64,000 nt of DNA from Peptoniphilus senegalensis JC140 (GTDB taxonomy: Bacteria; Bacillota; Clostridia; Tissierellales; Peptoniphilaceae): the NCBI RefSeq assembly GCF_000321025.1, contig NZ_HE610717.1:496017-560016 (forward strand), in the 5' to 3' direction. Positions 52,875 through 63,290 of this stretch are shown piece by piece. Every line of letters starts with the position of its first letter. Position 1 is the first letter of the stretch. The translations under genes and the position numbers were made by a program. A model generated the notes under the pieces. It did not search any database. It was not told where the DNA came from and worked only from the letters and a program-made list of their open reading frames with translations.

Positions 52875-52901
52875 AAAAAAAGGACATTGTTTCCAATGTC
52901 C
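52875..52901 (-). terminator. Terminator after ftsZ
   Basis: GGACATTG and CAATGTCC (8 bp) around a GAAA loop, then seven Us on the minus strand. Confidence 0.88.
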
Positions 52902-52930
52902 ACTAATGTTATATTATGAAAATACTAAAA

Positions 52931-54019
52931 TTATTTTCTGTTAATTCTCAAGAAAGAAGGAATTTTAAGTTCTCCATTATCTTCTTCATCATCTTCGCCA
53001 ATTGTTCCAATAGGAGTGCCTGTCATTTCAACTTTATTTTCTTTCTTTTCTTTTTTGTCGTCTTTATATTGGTCAAATTCAGTTGCAATAACTGTGATTT
53101 TAACTTCATCTTTAAGTGATTCATCAATTCCTGCACCAAAGATTATATTTGCATCTTCAGATACGCAATCTCTAATTAAATCAGCCGCTTCATTAACTTC
53201 AAAGATACCAAGATCTGATCCTGCAGTGATATTTAATAGAACAGATTTTGCTCCTTCGATAGAAGTTTCTAGTAGAGGAGAATTAATTGCAAGTTTAGCA
53301 GCTTCAGTAGCTCTATCATCGCCTGATGCACGACCAATACCCATGTGTGCAACACCCTTGTCATACATAATTGTCTTAACATCAGCAAAGTCAAGGTTAA
53401 TTAAGTTTGGTACAGAAATTAAATCTGAAATACCTTGGATACCTTGTTTTAATATGTCATCAGCCATTTCAAAAGCTTGTGAGAAGCTAGTTTTCTTATC
53501 TGCAATACTTAGAAGTCTGTCATTTGGAATTATAACTAATGTATCAACTTTTCCCTTTAGAGCATTTATTCCTTGTTCAGCAGATTTTGCTCTTTTTCTA
53601 CCTTCAAATGTAAATGGTTTTGTAACAACGCCAACTGTAAGTAGACCTAATTCTTTAGCAACATCAGCAATAACAGGAGCTGCACCAGTACCAGTACCTC
53701 CGCCCATTCCTGCAGTTATGAATACCATGTCAGCACCTTCAAGAGACTCTCTAATTTCATCAATTGATTCTTCTGCTGCTTGTTCTCCTACTTCAGGATT
53801 TGCACCTGCACCAAGTCCCTTAGTTATTTTTTCACCAAGTTGAATCTTAGTTTCAGCAAGTGAACTCTTTAATGCTTGCTTATCAGTGTTAAATACTAAA
53901 AATTCTACACCCTTTACACCAGCATTAATCATTCTATTAACAGCGTTATTTCCTCCGCCACCAACGCCAACTACTTTAATTTTGGCAAATTCGTCTTGGT
54001 CCATATCGAATTCCAACAT
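52931..54019 (-). CDS. ftsZ: Cell division protein FtsZ
   Basis: A 362-residue tubulin homologue that forms the division ring. The nucleotide loop [13 protein letters not shown] (18-30), the tubulin signature GGGTGTG (106-112) and the synergy region [11 protein letters not shown] are intact. The C-terminal peptide [12 protein letters not shown], which binds FtsA, SepF and other partners, is kept. The ATG at 54019 has a GGAGG site six bases upstream; the ATG at 54025 is too near that site. Its own strong promoter separates it from ftsQ. Confidence 0.97.
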   Translation of the reverse strand: MLEFDMDQDEFAKIKVVGVGGGGNNAVNRMINAGVKGVEFLVFNTDKQALKSSLAETKIQLGEKITKGLGAGANPEVGEQAAEESIDEIRESLEGADMVFITAGMGGGTGTGAAPVIADVAKELGLLTVGVVTKPFTFEGRKRAKSAEQGINALKGKVDTLVIIPNDRLLSIADKKTSFSQAFEMADDILKQGIQGISDLISVPNLINLDFADVKTIMYDKGVAHMGIGRASGDDRATEAAKLAINSPLLETSIEGAKSVLLNITAGSDLGIFEVNEAADLIRDCVSEDANIIFGAGIDESLKDEVKITVIATEFDQYKDDKKEKKENKVEMTGTPIGTIGEDDEEDNGELKIPSFLRINRK

Positions 54020-54068
54020 AAACATCCTCCTCGTATACTAATTAATTGTTTTTATATTCATTACTATT

Positions 54069-54097
54069 ATTTTATAGAAATACTTGTAAATAGTCAA
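54069..54097 (-). promoter_or_regulatory. Sigma-A promoter of ftsZ
   Basis: TTGACT (54092-54097), 17 bases, TAAAAT (54069-54074) on the minus strand, with about 50 bases of leader. Confidence 0.8.
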
Positions 54098-54135
54098 TAT
54101 ATAAAGGTCAATTGCTAATTTTTATTTGTATAATA

Positions 54136-54990
54136 CTAATTTTTTTCTACTTCTCTATATGATTTGTCATTTTTTTCTTTTCTATCATTATCATCTTTTT
54201 GATTTTTTTCATTATTGTTACCATCTTTTTCGCCATCCGTTATGAGAATTGGACTCTCTCCCTTTTCCATTTGAATAATGATAGCATTTTTATTTGTTTT
54301 TTTAATGTCGTCTAAGATAAGAGAGAGCATTTTTAATTTATAAGATGTGTTACTATAAGAACCAAACTCAATTTTTATTCCCCCGACAGTTGTAAATGTA
54401 GCAATTGAATCTAATAGCTCAATTTCTCTAATATTTCCACGAAGAGAATATTCCTCTTTCTTTAATTCAAGAAGAAGGTTCCTTTTTTCTTCATCCTCTT
54501 TGTTTACTAAAATATAATTTCCTGCCTTTGGATTATCTACATTAAATCCTGTCAAATTAACAAGATTATCGGATTTTTTCTTTGAATTTTTTAAAATTCT
54601 AAAGTCTTCATCAATAATTAAGTAGTCACTTGACTCCATTTGATAATATGGCGTTCTCTCACTTACATTAACCTTTACTTTTCCAGTTATGGAATAAGAT
54701 ATTTTAGCATCATTTATGTAAGGAATAGACTTAATCTTCTTTAGTCTATCCTTTTTTGAAACTATAAAATACTTATTACCTTTTTTAAGAGCCGAAACAT
54801 TTTTAATTGTAGTAGCACTTACATTTTTATTGCCTTCAATCAAAACATTTTTTATAGTAAATAAATTAGAATTTTTAATGGCAAAAATCAACAAAAAAAT
54901 AAAGGAAAAAAATATAAAAAACCTAGTGAAAATTCTAAAATATTTTCTTTTCTTATTCAGTTTTCTTTTTTTCTTTTCCGTCTTTTTCAT
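54136..54990 (-). CDS. ftsQ: Cell division protein FtsQ/DivIB
   Basis: A 284-residue bitopic protein. A very basic N-terminal stretch (about 1-22) is followed by one membrane helix (about 24-44) and a POTRA domain (NLFTIKNVLIEGNKNVSATT, about 46-115), then the FtsQ/DivIB beta domain. The C-terminal tail from about 250 is N/K/D-rich and likely disordered. It belongs to the FtsQLB complex of the divisome. It follows murG by four bases. Confidence 0.9.
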   Translation of the reverse strand: MKKTEKKKRKLNKKRKYFRIFTRFFIFFSFIFLLIFAIKNSNLFTIKNVLIEGNKNVSATTIKNVSALKKGNKYFIVSKKDRLKKIKSIPYINDAKISYSITGKVKVNVSERTPYYQMESSDYLIIDEDFRILKNSKKKSDNLVNLTGFNVDNPKAGNYILVNKEDEEKRNLLLELKKEEYSLRGNIREIELLDSIATFTTVGGIKIEFGSYSNTSYKLKMLSLILDDIKKTNKNAIIIQMEKGESPILITDGEKDGNNNEKNQKDDNDRKEKNDKSYREVEKN

Positions 54991-54994
54991 AAAA

Positions 54995-56074
54995 TCACTT
55001 TAAAAGTATTTCAACTATTTTTGAAACTGCATCTGGACTTGCTAACTTCTTTGAGTTATCTGCCATTAGTTTTCTATCTTCGTCCTTATTTAAAATTTTT
55101 TCTATTCCATCTAATAGAGTATCCCCATTTAGATTTTCTTCTTCTATAACTGAACTCGCACCCATGTTACTATAGCTCATTGCATTGTAATATTGATGAT
55201 TTCCTGCAGTATATGCCTTCGGAATTAATATTGAAGCTATACCAATTGCAGAAATCTCTGCCAAAGTCATAGCTGATGATGATGCTATTACAAGGTCAGC
55301 ACTTGAAAGATAATCATAGACTTTATGAGTGTAATCTAATATTTCCACATTTTCAGGAACTTCTCCAAGTTTTCCCATAAAGTAATCGTAGTGGTCTCTA
55401 CCAGTTACATGAGTAAGCTTAAAGGATAATTTTTCCTTTTTGCTTAAAATTTCTAAAATTGCATCATTTGTTGACTCTTGACCGCCAGAGCCACCAAAGG
55501 AAAATACAAATTTTTCATCTTTTTTTATCTTTAAGGAATCTCTAGACTTTTGTCTGTCTAAATGAGAAAATACTTCTCTAATTGGATTTCCTGTAAAAAT
55601 AATATTATCATTATTCAAATATTTTTTTGCTTCCATAAAATTTATAAAGACATAGTCAGCTTTCTTTGCCAAAATTTTATTTGTCTTTCCAGGATAAGCA
55701 TTTTGCTCTTGTATTGCTGTTTTTATCTTTTTTTGTTGTGCTTTAAATACTATTGGCGCACAAACATATCCTCCAGTACCAATTACAATATCTGGTTTAA
55801 AATTATCTAAAATCTTTGTGCACTCTTTCAAGCCCTTCATCAAATTAAAGAAAGTTATAACAGTATCTTTATTAATTTTTTTCCTTGGTAGACCAGAAAC
55901 ATCTATTCCTTGGAAGTCAAAACCATATTTTTTCGCAAGTTCTTCTTCCAAAGAATTCTTCTTGCCTACATATAAAATTTTAGCTTCTTTATCTTGTTTT
56001 TTTATTTCTTCTCCAATGGCTAGAGCAGGATATATGTGGCCTCCAGTTCCTCCACCAGATAAAATATACTTCAT
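54995..56074 (-). CDS. murG: Lipid II synthase MurG
   Basis: A 359-residue GT-B glycosyltransferase that adds N-acetylglucosamine to lipid I. It starts MKYILSGGGTGGHIYPAL, with the glycine loop, and has the second loop SFGGSGGQESTNDAI near 185-199 and SSSAMTLAEISAIGIASILIPKAYTAGNHQYYNA near 265-300 in the donor site. ATG at 56074 overlaps the ftsW stop by four bases and follows AAGGAA; the longer frame runs into ftsW and is rejected. Confidence 0.96.
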   Translation of the reverse strand: MKYILSGGGTGGHIYPALAIGEEIKKQDKEAKILYVGKKNSLEEELAKKYGFDFQGIDVSGLPRKKINKDTVITFFNLMKGLKECTKILDNFKPDIVIGTGGYVCAPIVFKAQQKKIKTAIQEQNAYPGKTNKILAKKADYVFINFMEAKKYLNNDNIIFTGNPIREVFSHLDRQKSRDSLKIKKDEKFVFSFGGSGGQESTNDAILEILSKKEKLSFKLTHVTGRDHYDYFMGKLGEVPENVEILDYTHKVYDYLSSADLVIASSSAMTLAEISAIGIASILIPKAYTAGNHQYYNAMSYSNMGASSVIEEENLNGDTLLDGIEKILNKDEDRKLMADNSKKLASPDAVSKIVEILLK

Positions 56075-57183
56075 ACAGTTCCTTCTTTCGAAATTTTTAA
56101 TAATACAGCAGTAGATGCAATTGCCATTACCAGTGCCGTACCTCCATAAGATATGAAGGGAAGAGTAATTCCTGTAACTGGCAAGAGCTTTGCACAAACT
56201 CCCATGTTGAAAAATGCTTGAATACCTATATAGCTTGTTATGCCAATAGCTGTAAATTTATCAAAATAATTTGTCGCTTTAAAGGCAATCATATAACCCC
56301 TATAAATATAAATTATAAAAAGTAAAATGATTATAAAAGTCCCAATAAATCCAAATTCTTCAGCTAGTACAGAAAAAATAAAATCCGTGTAAGCCTCCGG
56401 AAGATTTGTGTACTTTTGGCGAGACCTAAAAAGTCCAACTCCAGAATAACCACCAAGGGCAAAAGCATATAATGACTGTCTAGCTTGATACTTATCAGAT
56501 GTTTGATAATTAGTCGAATCTGATACAAAACCTAAAATTCTCTGTATCCTAAACTTATTTTCTGGATCCTTTAAAATAATATATATTAGAATAATACCCA
56601 AGACTAGGAGGAATAAAAACTGTTTCTTATCTATACCTGCCGCAAGTAATATAGAAGATAATGCAACTCCTATAACTACTGCTGTAGAAAAGTCCTTTAT
56701 CATTATTGGGCCAACAGATATACCTATTATAGCTACCGCTATTAAAAAAGTTTTTGGCTCTCTAAGTGTGTAAATATTTCTAGAAAGATATTTTGATAAG
56801 AAAACTATTGATGTTAATTTTAAAAGGTCTGAAGGTTGAAACTTAAGTGGAATAACTTTAAAGTCCAACCACCTGCTTTGACCATTTTTGTTATATCCAA
56901 GAGGTGTCCACAATAATAGTATTAATATTACACTTAATATAAATAGCCAAGTTATGTTTTTATATATTACTCCTCTTGGTACTCTAATAATAAAGATCAT
57001 TGATATAATCCCTAAAATTAGGAATACTCCCTGCCTTATTAGATAATGAAAACTATTCAAATTGTATTTTTTTGCAGTGGGAAAAGACGCTGATGTTACC
57101 GCTATTAAACCAATTACTATTAAAAGTATCATGGTAATTAAAAGCACTAAATCGACATCTTTCATCTCCCTTTTTAGTTTCAT
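56071..57183 (-). CDS. ftsW: Cell-division peptidoglycan polymerase FtsW
   Basis: A 370-residue SEDS protein with about 10 helices. The signatures RWLDFKVIPLKFQPSDLLKL near 105-124, YQARQSLYAFALGGYSGVGL near 232-251 and PVTGITLPFISYGGTALVM near 335-353 are all there. It polymerises glycan strands together with the class B PBP encoded in the same cluster. It lies between murD and murG, touching both. Confidence 0.95.
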   Translation of the reverse strand: MKLKREMKDVDLVLLITMILLIVIGLIAVTSASFPTAKKYNLNSFHYLIRQGVFLILGIISMIFIIRVPRGVIYKNITWLFILSVILILLLWTPLGYNKNGQSRWLDFKVIPLKFQPSDLLKLTSIVFLSKYLSRNIYTLREPKTFLIAVAIIGISVGPIMIKDFSTAVVIGVALSSILLAAGIDKKQFLFLLVLGIILIYIILKDPENKFRIQRILGFVSDSTNYQTSDKYQARQSLYAFALGGYSGVGLFRSRQKYTNLPEAYTDFIFSVLAEEFGFIGTFIIILLFIIYIYRGYMIAFKATNYFDKFTAIGITSYIGIQAFFNMGVCAKLLPVTGITLPFISYGGTALVMAIASTAVLLKISKEGTV

Positions 57184-58503
57184 CTATACCAACTCTCTAA
57201 CTAAATCCTTAAAATGTCTTCCTCTAACTTCATAATCACTATACATATCCCAAGATGCACATGCAGGAGATAAAAGTACATCATCTCCATCTTTTGACAA
57301 TTTCTTTGCAAGTTCAACAGCCTTATTTAAGTCCTTTACAATATAAAATTCAACTGCAGATTTTTTGCATGAATTTGAAAACTTTTCAGCAGTCTCTCCA
57401 AATAGAATTACGTTTTTTAGTTTGTCCTTGGACTTTTCTATTAAGTCATCAAAGTCTGCTCCCTTGTCATATCCACCTGCAATAAGAACTACATCTCCAT
57501 CCATAGCTGCAACTGCAACTTCTGTAGAGTCAGGATTAGTTCCCTTAGAGTCATTATAATATTTTACTCCATCTAATTCTCTTACAAATTCAATTCTGTG
57601 CTCAACACCCGTAAAGGATATTATGCTATTTTTTATTATTTCTGTATCAATACTTAGAAGTTTACTAGCAATAATCGCAGCCATAATATTTTTTATATTA
57701 TGAACTCCAGGAATTTTTATATCTTTTACTTCTAAAACTTCTTCTGTATCTTTGCCATCATTGAAATAAATTTTTCCATTTTCAAGGAAAGCTCCTTTTT
57801 CTGAAATCTTATTCATTGAAAAATAATACTTTTCAGCCCTTAAATTATATTTTTCAGCAAGTTTTTTGTTTTCGTAATTTAAAATTGCAAAATCATCTTT
57901 ATCTTGGTTTGCAAAAATTTTAAATTTTGCATCAACATAATTTTCAGTAGTCTTGTGCCAATCTAGGTGATCACTTGTTACATAAGTTAATATGGCAATA
58001 TGTGGCTTAAATAATTTTGTATCCTCTAGTTGGAATGATGAAGCTTCTATTACAACATAATCATCATTTTTTGCTTCTTTAGTAATCTCTAATATGCCTT
58101 TTCCAATATTTCCAACAACAAAAGTCTTTGCCTTTCGCCTCAAAATATCTCCAATTATTGTAGTAGTTGTTGTTTTTCCATTAGTACCTGTAACTGCAAC
58201 TACATTATTAGTTTTTAAGTTCCTATAGCTAAGTTCAATATCAGAAATAATTTCTATATTTTTTTCTCTAGCTTTTTCTAATAGTTCATGAAAAGGATAT
58301 ATTCCTGGACTTTTTACTATTAAGTCAATTTTATCTAAATCTTCATCTTTAAAAATCACAAAATCATCATCAATTTTTAACTTTTGAAGATCAATATTGC
58401 TATCATAAATATAAATCTTACATGGGAATTCCCTTAAAAATTTCAAAGCTGCTTTTCCTGTAACTCCAAAACCCATAATAAGAATGTTTTTATTTTCTAT
58501 CAT
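57184..58503 (-). CDS. murD: UDP-N-acetylmuramoylalanine-D-glutamate ligase
   Basis: A 439-residue Mur ligase. The N-terminal Rossmann part has LIMGFGVTGKAALKFL (8-23); the ATP site is VAVTGTNGKTTTTTIIGDI near 103-121; the C-terminal section has YNDSKGTNPDSTEVAVAAM near 310-328 and ADFDDLIEKSKDKL. It adds D-Glu in the muropeptide path. It is the only Mur ligase in this cluster. Confidence 0.95.
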   Translation of the reverse strand: MIENKNILIMGFGVTGKAALKFLREFPCKIYIYDSNIDLQKLKIDDDFVIFKDEDLDKIDLIVKSPGIYPFHELLEKAREKNIEIISDIELSYRNLKTNNVVAVTGTNGKTTTTTIIGDILRRKAKTFVVGNIGKGILEITKEAKNDDYVVIEASSFQLEDTKLFKPHIAILTYVTSDHLDWHKTTENYVDAKFKIFANQDKDDFAILNYENKKLAEKYNLRAEKYYFSMNKISEKGAFLENGKIYFNDGKDTEEVLEVKDIKIPGVHNIKNIMAAIIASKLLSIDTEIIKNSIISFTGVEHRIEFVRELDGVKYYNDSKGTNPDSTEVAVAAMDGDVVLIAGGYDKGADFDDLIEKSKDKLKNVILFGETAEKFSNSCKKSAVEFYIVKDLNKAVELAKKLSKDGDDVLLSPACASWDMYSDYEVRGRHFKDLVRELV

Positions 58504-58512
58504 TTTTATCCC

Positions 58513-59463
58513 CTAAAATAAAATTAAATAAGAAATTATACAAAGTATAAGTTCAGCTAATGAAAATACAGCAACAACTTTTTTCTCATGCCATCCTTTT
58601 TGCTCATAATGATGATGAAGTGGAGACATTAGAAATACTCTCTTTCCTCTTGTCTTAAAGCTTACAACTTGAATAATTACAGAAAGAGTTTCTATAAAAT
58701 ATATTCCGCCTGCAATAGGTAAAATAAGAGGTACATTTAAAAGTAGTGCAATTGCAGAAATTGCTCCGCCAAGTGCCAAGGAACCTGTGTCTCCCATAAA
58801 TACCTTAGCTGGATATTTATTAAAAAATAAAAATCCAATTAATGCACCGGCTAGTGCAAGGCAAAATGCTGCAATCTCATATCTTTGAAACTTTATTGCA
58901 ACTACATTAAAAAATAAAAGACATATAATAGTAACACTTGTTGAAAGTCCATCTAAACCATCAGTTAAATTAACTGAATTTACTGTACCTACAATTACAA
59001 AAATTATAAAAGGAACATATAAAAATCCAATTGACCTATAATCTTTTAAAAATGGAATGTATAAATCTGTTCCCATATTTTTAGAATTATATTGATAAAT
59101 AATTAGTATTACAGCTGTTAAAATCTGTAAAAATAATTTTTGATAAGCACGAAGTCCTAGATTTCTCTTTTTAACAACTTTAATATAATCATCAATAAAG
59201 CCCACTGCTCCAAAGGCAAGGGTAGAAAAGAGTATCATAAAAACAGAAGTTTTAAAATTTCCAGTTATTAAAGTTGTCACTATAGCTGAAGATAAAAATA
59301 TTAATCCACCAATCGTTGGCGTTCCACTTTTTACCATGTGGTTTTGTGGTCCATCTTCTCTTATACTTTGCCCAGCGTGCAATCTTTTTAATATTGGAAT
59401 TAATATCTTGCCAAATATTAAAGATAGAATTAATCCCAATCCTATATTTACTATATAATTCAT
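58513..59463 (-). CDS. mraY: Phospho-MurNAc-pentapeptide transferase MraY
   Basis: A 316-residue membrane enzyme with about 10 helices that makes lipid I. Catalytic and substrate motifs are complete: GTPTIGG, FIDDYIKVVKKRN (about 89-101), NLTDGLDGL near 164-172, FMGDTGSLALGG near 221-232 and the HHHYE motif near 289-293. It sits between the PBP and murD genes. Confidence 0.96.
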   Translation of the reverse strand: MNYIVNIGLGLILSLIFGKILIPILKRLHAGQSIREDGPQNHMVKSGTPTIGGLIFLSSAIVTTLITGNFKTSVFMILFSTLAFGAVGFIDDYIKVVKKRNLGLRAYQKLFLQILTAVILIIYQYNSKNMGTDLYIPFLKDYRSIGFLYVPFIIFVIVGTVNSVNLTDGLDGLSTSVTIICLLFFNVVAIKFQRYEIAAFCLALAGALIGFLFFNKYPAKVFMGDTGSLALGGAISAIALLLNVPLILPIAGGIYFIETLSVIIQVVSFKTRGKRVFLMSPLHHHYEQKGWHEKKVVAVFSLAELILCIISYLILF

Positions 59464-59475
59464 TTTACTTTTGTC

Positions 59476-61932
59476 CTAGTCCTCTTTGTTACTTTCTTTA
59501 TTTATACTTTTAATATTATCTGATTTTTTCTTTTTTGTTGATTTTTTCTTATTATAAAAATTATTATCTTTTGAGCTACTATTATTTTCTGTGTCTAGAT
59601 TCCTATTTACTTTATTCTCATTATTATTTACTTCAGAATTTTCTTCATCATTTGTCTTAGAATAATTAATAGTAATAGTCTCTTCGCCACTTAATTTTTT
59701 GCCAGCTCTTGGGCTTTGTGATATAAAATCGCCATTTCCTTTGATATTATACTCTATATTCATTGAATTTAAAATAGATTCAGTTTCTTTTCTAGTCTTC
59801 TTAGATAAGTCAGGCATTATGAGAATACCACTGTCTCTATCATTAACAGCAAGGTCAACTATAGTATCTTTTATTACATAAGAACCCTGTGAAGGGCTTT
59901 GATTAGTAACTACTGAATAATTTTCTACTCCTTCAGCCTTTGTATTAAACCTCAAACCTGATTTTAAAAGAATTTTACCTGCATCTTCTAATAATAAACC
60001 TTCGACATCTGGCACTGAAACAAAGTCTTCCTTTTCATCAACTTCTTCTGTCTTTTGAATTTTCATGTAATTTAGTGATTTACTTAAAATTTCTTGAACT
60101 ACTGGTGCTGCAACAGCTCCACCAAGAATACCACCCTTTGGATTATTTACAACAACAAGCACAGTCAATCTTGGATCATTAAGTGGTGCAACTCCAACAA
60201 AAGAAGAGTTATAAGCTTCTAAATATCCAGTAGGTGTAGCAATATTTGCAGTACCAGACTTTCCTCCAACTTTATATCCTGGCACTTGTGCAAGCTTTCC
60301 TGTTCCACTGTCAACTACTCTCTTCATCATATACTTCATCTTTTCTGAAGTTTCTTCTGAAATAACCCTTCTTCTAAGTTCAGCTTTCTTTTTCTCGATT
60401 ACATTTCCATTAGCGTCCACTACCTCTTTTACAAGAGTGGGCTTATTAAGAAAACCACCATTAGAAATTGCACTAACTGCATTTATAAGTTGAATTGGAG
60501 AAACAGCAATTGAGTGACCATAAGACATAGTGGCTAATTTTACCTTACTTATTTCATCTGCAGATGCAGGAATAATGCCTGTGGATTCCCCATAAAGTTC
60601 CACTCCAGTTTTTCTTCCAAAGCCAAAAGCTTTGATGTATTTCAAAAACTTTTCTGGACCCAAAGCTTGACCAACTTGTATCATAGTCATATTACAAGAT
60701 TCTTCTATTGCCTTTGCTAAACTTTTCATTCCTCTTGTATGACTTGTGCAAGTTAATCTTCTATCTCCTACTTTCATTACTCCTTGACAATTATACTGAG
60801 AATCTGGTTGAGATTTATTTTCCTCAATTGCAGCTGCTGCTGTTATAAGCTTGAAGGTAGAACCAGGCTCATATTGGTCATTTACATTGAAGTCTCTCCA
60901 ATTGTCATAGAGAACTTGCATTTTTTCATCATCTTCTAACTTGTCCCATTCCTTTTCTTGTTTTTCGCCTATTGGAGCTCTAGGATCATTTAGATTATAG
61001 TCATCTTTAGTTGTCATTGCTAAAATTTCGCCAGTCATAGTGTCTTGCACTATTACAGAAACCTTGTCAGCGTTATTTTCCTTTTTTGCATTCATTGCTG
61101 CAGTTTCTGCAAACTGTTGAATATTTGAATCAATGGAAAGAACAATTGAATACCCCTCTTTAGGTGCATAAGTTTCTTCATCAGTTAAAGGTATTTTATT
61201 TGATGCATTGTCCTTTAAAGAAACATTTTTCCCAGAAATACCAGAAAGTTCTTCATCGTAGCTTGCTTCAATCCCATATTGACCAACATTTTCATCATTT
61301 GTAAAACCAATTATATAAGAAGCAAGATTATTAAAAGGATAAAGTCTTCTAGTTACATCATCAATAGATATTGCCATTAAATTATATTTTTTATTTTTCT
61401 TATTATTTTGATTTTCCTTGGCAATTTTACTTCTTATTTCTTTTAACTCACTTGCCTTAGTTCTGTCAATGTTTGTAGCAACTCTAACGACTTTGTCGCC
61501 CTTCATTTTATCTCTTATTTCATCGTATTCTAAACCTGTTACATCTGAAATAATCTTTGCATCTTCATCATACAGCTTTTCTCTTCTTTCTTTAAAATCA
61601 CTGTTAGATTCATCTTTACCTTGATTTAAAAAATCCATATTATAAAAGACGTTACATTTTGTTATGTTAATTGCCATTTCTTTTTTATTTCTATCATAAA
61701 TAATTCCACGATTAGAATTTATTACTTCAGTTCTTGTAAGTTGATTTAAAGCAGAAATAGTAAGTTCCTCTGATTGGACAATTTGAATAAATAAAAGTTT
61801 TATTATTAATGCTACAAATAAAAAAGCTAGAAAGATAAAAAATATAAATATGAATTTATTGGCATTATTTGCCTGCCTTTTAAATCCACCTTTCTTACTT
61901 TTATCTCTAGCTTTAAAATTACTATTTTTCAA
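59476..61932 (-). CDS. Class B penicillin-binding protein with PASTA domains (FtsI/SpoVD type)
   Basis: An 818-residue transpeptidase. One helix lies at about 28-50, a dimerisation/pedestal region to about 290, then the penicillin-binding domain with S358-TFK, SCN at 412-414 and KSG at 558-560. Two PASTA repeats follow (about 665-725 and 730-790), as in SpoVD or PBP2x. The tail is very rich in N, K, S and E. It cross-links peptidoglycan at the septum with FtsW. Long N/K-rich insertions in the pedestal (about 170-185) are AT-biased low-complexity sequence. Confidence 0.93.
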   Translation of the reverse strand: MKNSNFKARDKSKKGGFKRQANNANKFIFIFFIFLAFLFVALIIKLLFIQIVQSEELTISALNQLTRTEVINSNRGIIYDRNKKEMAINITKCNVFYNMDFLNQGKDESNSDFKERREKLYDEDAKIISDVTGLEYDEIRDKMKGDKVVRVATNIDRTKASELKEIRSKIAKENQNNKKNKKYNLMAISIDDVTRRLYPFNNLASYIIGFTNDENVGQYGIEASYDEELSGISGKNVSLKDNASNKIPLTDEETYAPKEGYSIVLSIDSNIQQFAETAAMNAKKENNADKVSVIVQDTMTGEILAMTTKDDYNLNDPRAPIGEKQEKEWDKLEDDEKMQVLYDNWRDFNVNDQYEPGSTFKLITAAAAIEENKSQPDSQYNCQGVMKVGDRRLTCTSHTRGMKSLAKAIEESCNMTMIQVGQALGPEKFLKYIKAFGFGRKTGVELYGESTGIIPASADEISKVKLATMSYGHSIAVSPIQLINAVSAISNGGFLNKPTLVKEVVDANGNVIEKKKAELRRRVISEETSEKMKYMMKRVVDSGTGKLAQVPGYKVGGKSGTANIATPTGYLEAYNSSFVGVAPLNDPRLTVLVVVNNPKGGILGGAVAAPVVQEILSKSLNYMKIQKTEEVDEKEDFVSVPDVEGLLLEDAGKILLKSGLRFNTKAEGVENYSVVTNQSPSQGSYVIKDTIVDLAVNDRDSGILIMPDLSKKTRKETESILNSMNIEYNIKGNGDFISQSPRAGKKLSGEETITINYSKTNDEENSEVNNNENKVNRNLDTENNSSSKDNNFYNKKKSTKKKKSDNIKSINKESNKED

Positions 61933-61942
61933 TTATATCCCC

Positions 61943-62350
61943 CTAATCTCTTGTAAAGGATCTAAGGACAGAAACAATTGGACTCAAGAATACGTTATAG
62001 TTAATATCTCCAACATTTTCTTCTTCCTCTGAATCAATATAAACTATTTGGTCTTCGGAAGGATATACCATTCCTAACTTATACATAGCTTCTTCAGCAA
62101 TTTGTGCTGAAGATTTAACAGCTTTTATCTCGCCTACAAGAGTAATCTTAGTTTTATTTAATTCATCAATTTCAGCCTTTTGTTTTAAAATTTCTCTGTC
62201 GAGTCCAGCTATTTGTGAATACAAAATTAAAATTGCTGTAAAAATAATTATAACAATTGCCATAGTAAAAATAAAAGGCCTATTGCTTAAAAGTTGATTC
62301 TTATATCTATTATAACTTTTATTTGAAATTTTAGTTAAATTTTTTGCCAT
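61943..62350 (-). CDS. ftsL: FtsL-like septum protein
   Basis: A 135-residue bitopic protein: a short basic cytoplasmic part, one helix (about 27-48) and a coiled coil (LDREILKQKAEIDELNKTKI, about 50-69), then a short tail. Weak sequence similarity is normal for FtsL; position between rsmH and the PBP gene supports the call. The last about 30 residues go beyond the usual coiled coil. DivIC-like proteins are an alternative. Confidence 0.8.
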   Translation of the reverse strand: MAKNLTKISNKSYNRYKNQLLSNRPFIFTMAIVIIIFTAILILYSQIAGLDREILKQKAEIDELNKTKITLVGEIKAVKSSAQIAEEAMYKLGMVYPSEDQIVYIDSEEEENVGDINYNVFLSPIVSVLRSFTRD

Positions 62351-62351
62351 T

Positions 62352-63290
62352 TTACACCTCTAATTTTTCGGCAATTCTTAGTTTGGCAGAGTGAGCCCTA
62401 TTATTTTCTTTTAACTCTTCTTCACTTGCAGTAATCGGTTTTCTCGTTATTATTTTAATTTCTCTTTTTTTGTCACAAGTACATATTGGCGAACTTGCTG
62501 GACATATACAGTCCTTTTCTAAATATTTAAAAGAATTTTTTACAATTCTATCTTCAAGAGAATGAAAAGTAATTATGGCTATTCGTCCTCCAGGATTTAA
62601 TCTATTAACAAATTTATCTATGGACTTTTTTAAGACATCAAGTTCTTTATTGACTTCAATCCTTAAAGCTTGAAATGTCCTTTTTGCTGGATGAGGTCCA
62701 TTTCTCCTAGCATTGATAGGGATGGCATTTTTTATAATCTCAACTAGCTCAAAAGTCCTTTCAATTTTTTTATTTTTTCTCTCTTGGACAATAAATTTAG
62801 AAATTCTTGATGCCCACTTTTCTTCGCCATAATCTTTTATAATTCTAGTGATTTCATCTTCACTATATGTATTTACAATATCCTTTGCAGAAATTTCTAA
62901 GTCCTTATCCATTCTCATATCCAGTGGTGCATCAAATCTATATGAAAACCCTCTCTCTGGATTGTCAAATTGATAAGAAGAGACTCCTATATCAAGTAGA
63001 ACGCCATCAATTTTATCTATTCCAAGTTCCTCTAAAGCTTTATCAAAATTCATGTAATTAAAATTAAAAAATTCCACATTTTTAAATTCAGAAAGTCTTT
63101 TTTTTGCAGCCTCTAGAGCTTCAATATCTTGGTCAATTCCTATCAAAAGTCCTGTGCCATTAAGTTTTTTTAGAATTTCATAACTGTGACCTGCGCCTCC
63201 AAGTGTGCCGTCGAGATAAATTTTCTCTTTTCTAACATTTAATCCTTCAATTGTTTCCTCTAATAGAACGCTTTTATGTGAAAAATCCAT
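62352..63290 (-). CDS. rsmH: 16S rRNA (cytosine-N4)-methyltransferase RsmH (MraW)
   Basis: A 312-residue enzyme modifying C1402 of 16S r[17 protein letters not shown] (4-17), [16 protein letters not shown] (25-40), [33 protein letters not shown] (residues about 97-129) and [15 protein letters not shown] near 238-252 are conserved. It overlaps the mraZ stop by one base. Confidence 0.96.
   Translation of the reverse strand: MDFSHKSVLLEETIEGLNVRKEKIYLDGTLGGAGHSYEILKKLNGTGLLIGIDQDIEALEAAKKRLSEFKNVEFFNFNYMNFDKALEELGIDKIDGVLLDIGVSSYQFDNPERGFSYRFDAPLDMRMDKDLEISAKDIVNTYSEDEITRIIKDYGEEKWASRISKFIVQERKNKKIERTFELVEIIKNAIPINARRNGPHPAKRTFQALRIEVNKELDVLKKSIDKFVNRLNPGGRIAIITFHSLEDRIVKNSFKYLEKDCICPASSPICTCDKKREIKIITRKPITASEEELKENNRAHSAKLRIAEKLEV

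Noticed and set aside
53016..53843. A 275-codon open frame on the plus strand
   Set aside because: It lies fully antisense to ftsZ, is serine/isoleucine-rich without domains, and has no ribosome site; a shadow frame of a strongly conserved gene.
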